The translations under genes and the position numbers were made by a program. Of a stretch of DNA of 64,000 nt, positions 61,665-64,000 are shown in pieces. The stretch is taken from positions 2,604,001 to 2,668,000 of the forward strand of contig NZ_CP114036.1 in assembly GCF_026898115.1 (NCBI RefSeq), given 5' to 3'. The notes beneath the pieces are model-generated. The model did not search any database. It had not been told where the DNA came from and worked only from the letters and a program-made list of their open reading frames with translations. Within the stretch, counting starts at the first letter, position 1. Every line of letters starts with the position of its first letter. This stretch comes from Streptomyces sp. S465 (GTDB lineage Bacteria > Actinomycetota > Actinomycetes > Streptomycetales > Streptomycetaceae).

Positions 61665-63461
61665 TTGCGCGAGTTCAGCCTTCCGGCCCTGTACGAGGTC
61701 CCGGCCGACGGCAATCTGACGGATCTCATCCGCCGCAATGCCGCCCAGCATCCCGATGTCGCCGTGGTCGGCCGCAAGGTCGACGGCCGTTGGGAGGACG
61801 TCACCGCGACCGAGTTCCTGGCCGAGGTGCGCGCCGCCGCCAAGGGTCTGATCGCGGCCGGGGTGGAGCCGGGCGACCGGGTCGGGCTGATGTCGCGCAC
61901 CCGCTATGAGTGGACGCTGCTGGACTTCGCCATCTGGAGCGCGGGCGGGGTCACCGTGCCGGTGTACGAGACGAGTTCACCGGAGCAGGTCCAGTGGATC
62001 CTCAGCGATTCGGGCGCGGTGGCCGCGCTGGTCGAGACCGGGACCCACGAGGCCGCCGTGGAGTCCGTACGGGACGGCCTGCCCGCCCTGAAGCACGTGT
62101 GGCAGATCGAGGACGACGCCATCGGGGCGCTGCGGAAGCTGGGTGCGGACGTGCCCGAGGAGAAGGTGGAGGAGCGCTCCTCGATCGCCACCGCCGACTC
62201 CCCCGCCACCATCGTCTACACCTCGGGGACCACGGGCCGCCCCAAGGGCTGTGTGCTCTCGCACCGCAGCTTCTTCGCCGAATGCGGCAACGCGGTGGCG
62301 CGGCTCAAGCCGATCTTCCGCACCGGTGAGTCGTCGGTGCTGCTGTTCCTCCCCGAGGCGCATGTCTTCGGGCGGCTGGTGGAGATCGCGGCGGTGCTGG
62401 CGCCGATCAAGCTCGGTCACGTACCGGATGTGAAGTCCCTGACCGAGGAACTCGCCGCGTTCCGGCCCACGTTGATCCTGGGCGTGCCGCGCGTCTTCGA
62501 GAAGGTCTTCAACGCGGCGCGGGCCAAGGCCCAGGCCGAGGGCAAGGGCAAGATCTTCGACAAGGCGGCCGACACCGCCATCGAGTACAGCAAGGCGCTG
62601 GACACCCCGGGCGGTCCGTCCCTCGGACTCCGGTTCAAGCACAAGCTCTTCGACCGGCTGGTCTACGGCAAGCTGCGGGCCGTGCTGGGCGGCCGCGCCA
62701 CCCACGCCATCTCCGGCGGGGCGCCGCTGGGCGCGCGGCTGGGCCACTTCTACCGGGGCATCGGCTTCACGGTGCTGGAGGGGTACGGCCTGACGGAGTC
62801 CTGCGCGGCGACCACTTTCAACCCCTGGGACCGGCAGAAGATCGGCTCGGTCGGACAGCCGATGCCGGGCTCGGTGGTGCGCATCGCCGACGACGGCGAG
62901 GTGCTGCTGCACGGTGAGCACCTCTTCACCGAGTACTGGAACAACGAGGCGGCCACGGCGGACGCGCTCTCGGACGGCTGGTTCCACACCGGGGACGTGG
63001 GCACCCTCGACGAGGACGGCTATCTCACCATCACCGGCCGGAAGAAGGAGATCATCATCACCGCGGGCGGCAAGAACGTCGCCCCGGCGGTGATCGAGGA
63101 CCGGATCCGGGCCCACGCCCTGGTCGCCGAGTGCATGGTCGTCGGCGACGGCCGCCCCTTCGTGGGCGCGCTGATCACGGTGGACGAGGAGTTCCTGCCG
63201 CGCTGGGCGGCCGAGCACGGCAAGCCCGAGGGCGTGACGGTGGCCGAGCTGCGGGAGGACCCGGAGCTGCTGGCCGAGATCCAGCGGGCGGTGGACGACG
63301 GCAACGCGGCGGTGTCCAAGGCGGAGTCGGTGCGCAAGTTCCGCATCGTGGCCACGCAGTTCACCGAGGACTCCGGGCATGTGACGCCGTCGCTGAAGCT
63401 CAAGCGGAATGTGGTGGCGAAGGACTTCGCCACCGAGATCGAGGCCATCTACCACGGCTGA
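61665..63461 (+). CDS. long-chain fatty-acid CoA ligase
   Basis: ANL-superfamily adenylating enzyme that activates long-chain fatty acids as CoA thioesters. The 598 residues contain the AMP motif YTSGTTGRPKGCVLSH, the gate-like VPRVFEKVF, GYGLTES (near residue 375), HTGDVGTLDEDGYLTITGRKKE (A8 hinge region), and the late catalytic lysine in SLKLKR. TTG 61665 (LREFSLPALYEVP) follows GAGGAG and matches the family N-terminus; an ATG 14 codons upstream is less likely. It is monocistronic; a GC-rich imperfect hairpin follows the stop. Confidence 0.93.
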   Translation: MREFSLPALYEVPADGNLTDLIRRNAAQHPDVAVVGRKVDGRWEDVTATEFLAEVRAAAKGLIAAGVEPGDRVGLMSRTRYEWTLLDFAIWSAGGVTVPVYETSSPEQVQWILSDSGAVAALVETGTHEAAVESVRDGLPALKHVWQIEDDAIGALRKLGADVPEEKVEERSSIATADSPATIVYTSGTTGRPKGCVLSHRSFFAECGNAVARLKPIFRTGESSVLLFLPEAHVFGRLVEIAAVLAPIKLGHVPDVKSLTEELAAFRPTLILGVPRVFEKVFNAARAKAQAEGKGKIFDKAADTAIEYSKALDTPGGPSLGLRFKHKLFDRLVYGKLRAVLGGRATHAISGGAPLGARLGHFYRGIGFTVLEGYGLTESCAATTFNPWDRQKIGSVGQPMPGSVVRIADDGEVLLHGEHLFTEYWNNEAATADALSDGWFHTGDVGTLDEDGYLTITGRKKEIIITAGGKNVAPAVIEDRIRAHALVAECMVVGDGRPFVGALITVDEEFLPRWAAEHGKPEGVTVAELREDPELLAEIQRAVDDGNAAVSKAESVRKFRIVATQFTEDSGHVTPSLKLKRNVVAKDFATEIEAIYHG

Positions 63462-63533
63462 CGACGGCGGGGCCCCTGGGCCCGGCCTAGGGCCGGCCCG
63501 GGCCCGGCCCAGGTCAGGCCCGAGGCCGCTCCG

Positions 63534-64000
63534 TCACAGCAGCGACTTCAGGCGGTCGGCGAGCAGATCCCAGCGCCAGCGCTCCTCGACCCAGGCGCGG
63601 CCCCGCTCGCCCATGCGGCGGCGCAGCTCGGCGTCCTCCAGGAGCGTCACGATGCGCTCGGCGCTCTGCTCGGCGGAGCCGCCCCGGACCACCCACCCGG
63701 TCTCCCCGTCCAGCACCGCGTCCGGCGCTCCGCCCGAGTCCCCGGCGACGACCGGCAGCCCGGTCGCGGACGCCTCCAGATAGACGATGCCCAGGCCCTC
63801 GACGTCCAGTCCGCCGCGGCGGGTGCGGCAGGGCATGGCGAAGACGTCGCCCGCGCCGTAGTGGGCGGGCAGCTCCTCCCAGGGGACCGGGCCGGTGAAC
63901 CGTACGGAATCGGCCACGCCCGTGGTCTCCGCGAGCCGGTGCAGATCCTTCGCGTACGGCCCGCCGCCGACGATCAGCAGCACGGCGTCCGGCACCCGCC
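63534..64000 (-). CDS. GT4-family glycosyltransferase (partial, N-terminus beyond window)
   Basis: Only the C-terminal about 155 residues are in the window; the gene continues past 64000. The visible part is a GT-B, GT4-type sugar-nucleotide-binding domain: LLIVGGGPYAKDLHRL, VRFTGPVPWEELPAHY, FAMPCRTRRGGLDVEGLGIVYLEASATGLPVV and GGAPDAVLDGETGWVV. The E-X7-E pattern lies in VEGLGIVYLEA. It resembles PimB-type phosphatidylinositol mannosyltransferases, but the acceptor domain is missing here, so the substrate cannot be judged. Confidence 0.88.
   Translation of the reverse strand, partial: RVPDAVLLIVGGGPYAKDLHRLAETTGVADSVRFTGPVPWEELPAHYGAGDVFAMPCRTRRGGLDVEGLGIVYLEASATGLPVVAGDSGGAPDAVLDGETGWVVRGGSAEQSAERIVTLLEDAELRRRMGERGRAWVEERWRWDLLADRLKSLL

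Overview
The window is high-GC (about 72%) chromosomal DNA from a Streptomyces or a very close actinobacterium. The evidence is the actinobacterial dcw cluster order (no ftsA or mraZ, with sepF, sepG and divIVA downstream of ftsZ), frequent GTG/TTG starts, many leaderless promoters, LL-DAP-type wall genes, and a gene order that matches from memory the core S. coelicolor region from ileS (SCO2076) to the glycosyltransferase SCO2132. It is vertically inherited core chromosome: no insertion sequence, phage, CRISPR, rRNA or tRNA was seen.

Layout. 1-3460: T-box leader and ileS (+). 3659-21885: the division/cell-wall cluster on the minus strand, read right to left as rsmH-ftsL-ftsI-murE-murF-mraY-murD-ftsW-murG-ftsQ-ftsZ-pgeF-yggS-sepF-sepG-divIVA. 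It makes lipid II, assembles the divisome and ends with the polar-growth scaffold; ftsZ has its own leader and promoter. 22294-27961: a beta-carbonic anhydrase and a moxR-DUF58-transglutaminase operon (+). 28251-34300: a mixed block with a DUF3040 membrane protein, a methyltransferase, a SAV_6107 HEPN protein, a TetR regulator, a CrtI-like FAD enzyme and a membrane protein with a Tyr/Gln/Gly-rich tail. 34341-40767: one-carbon and thiamin genes (metF, thiE, a Rv2175c-like regulator, a ferredoxin-reductase-like enzyme, then a TPP riboswitch with thiO-thiS-thiG). 40914-46220: an SRPBCC protein, the PASTA kinase, an endonuclease IV-like protein, a sulfite-oxidase-like enzyme, and bacterioferritin converging on bfd, which has an iron box. 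46356-50672: class II DAHP synthase and a fused anthranilate synthase behind a Trp attenuator. 50760-64000: pfkA, the macRS two-component system, acyltransferase, esterase, glucokinase, an ArsA-like ATPase, a phosphoesterase, a long-chain acyl-CoA ligase and the end of a glycosyltransferase.

The most distinctive feature is not an accessory system but local sequence dynamics. The window carries many short tandem repeats (9-30 bp units), several at the start or stop codons of core genes. An 18-bp x5 array lies at the start of ftsI and appears to have separated its ancestral ribosome-binding site from its reading frame. A 30-bp array lies in the N-terminus of thiO, and 15-bp and 14-bp arrays begin at the stop codons of thiG and the SRPBCC gene. 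RNA-level control is also well represented: a translational T-box, a TPP riboswitch overlapping the thiO ribosome-binding site, and a leaderless trpL attenuator. At least nine genes have a TANNNT-type -10 box 6-7 nt before the start codon, the signature of leaderless mRNAs.
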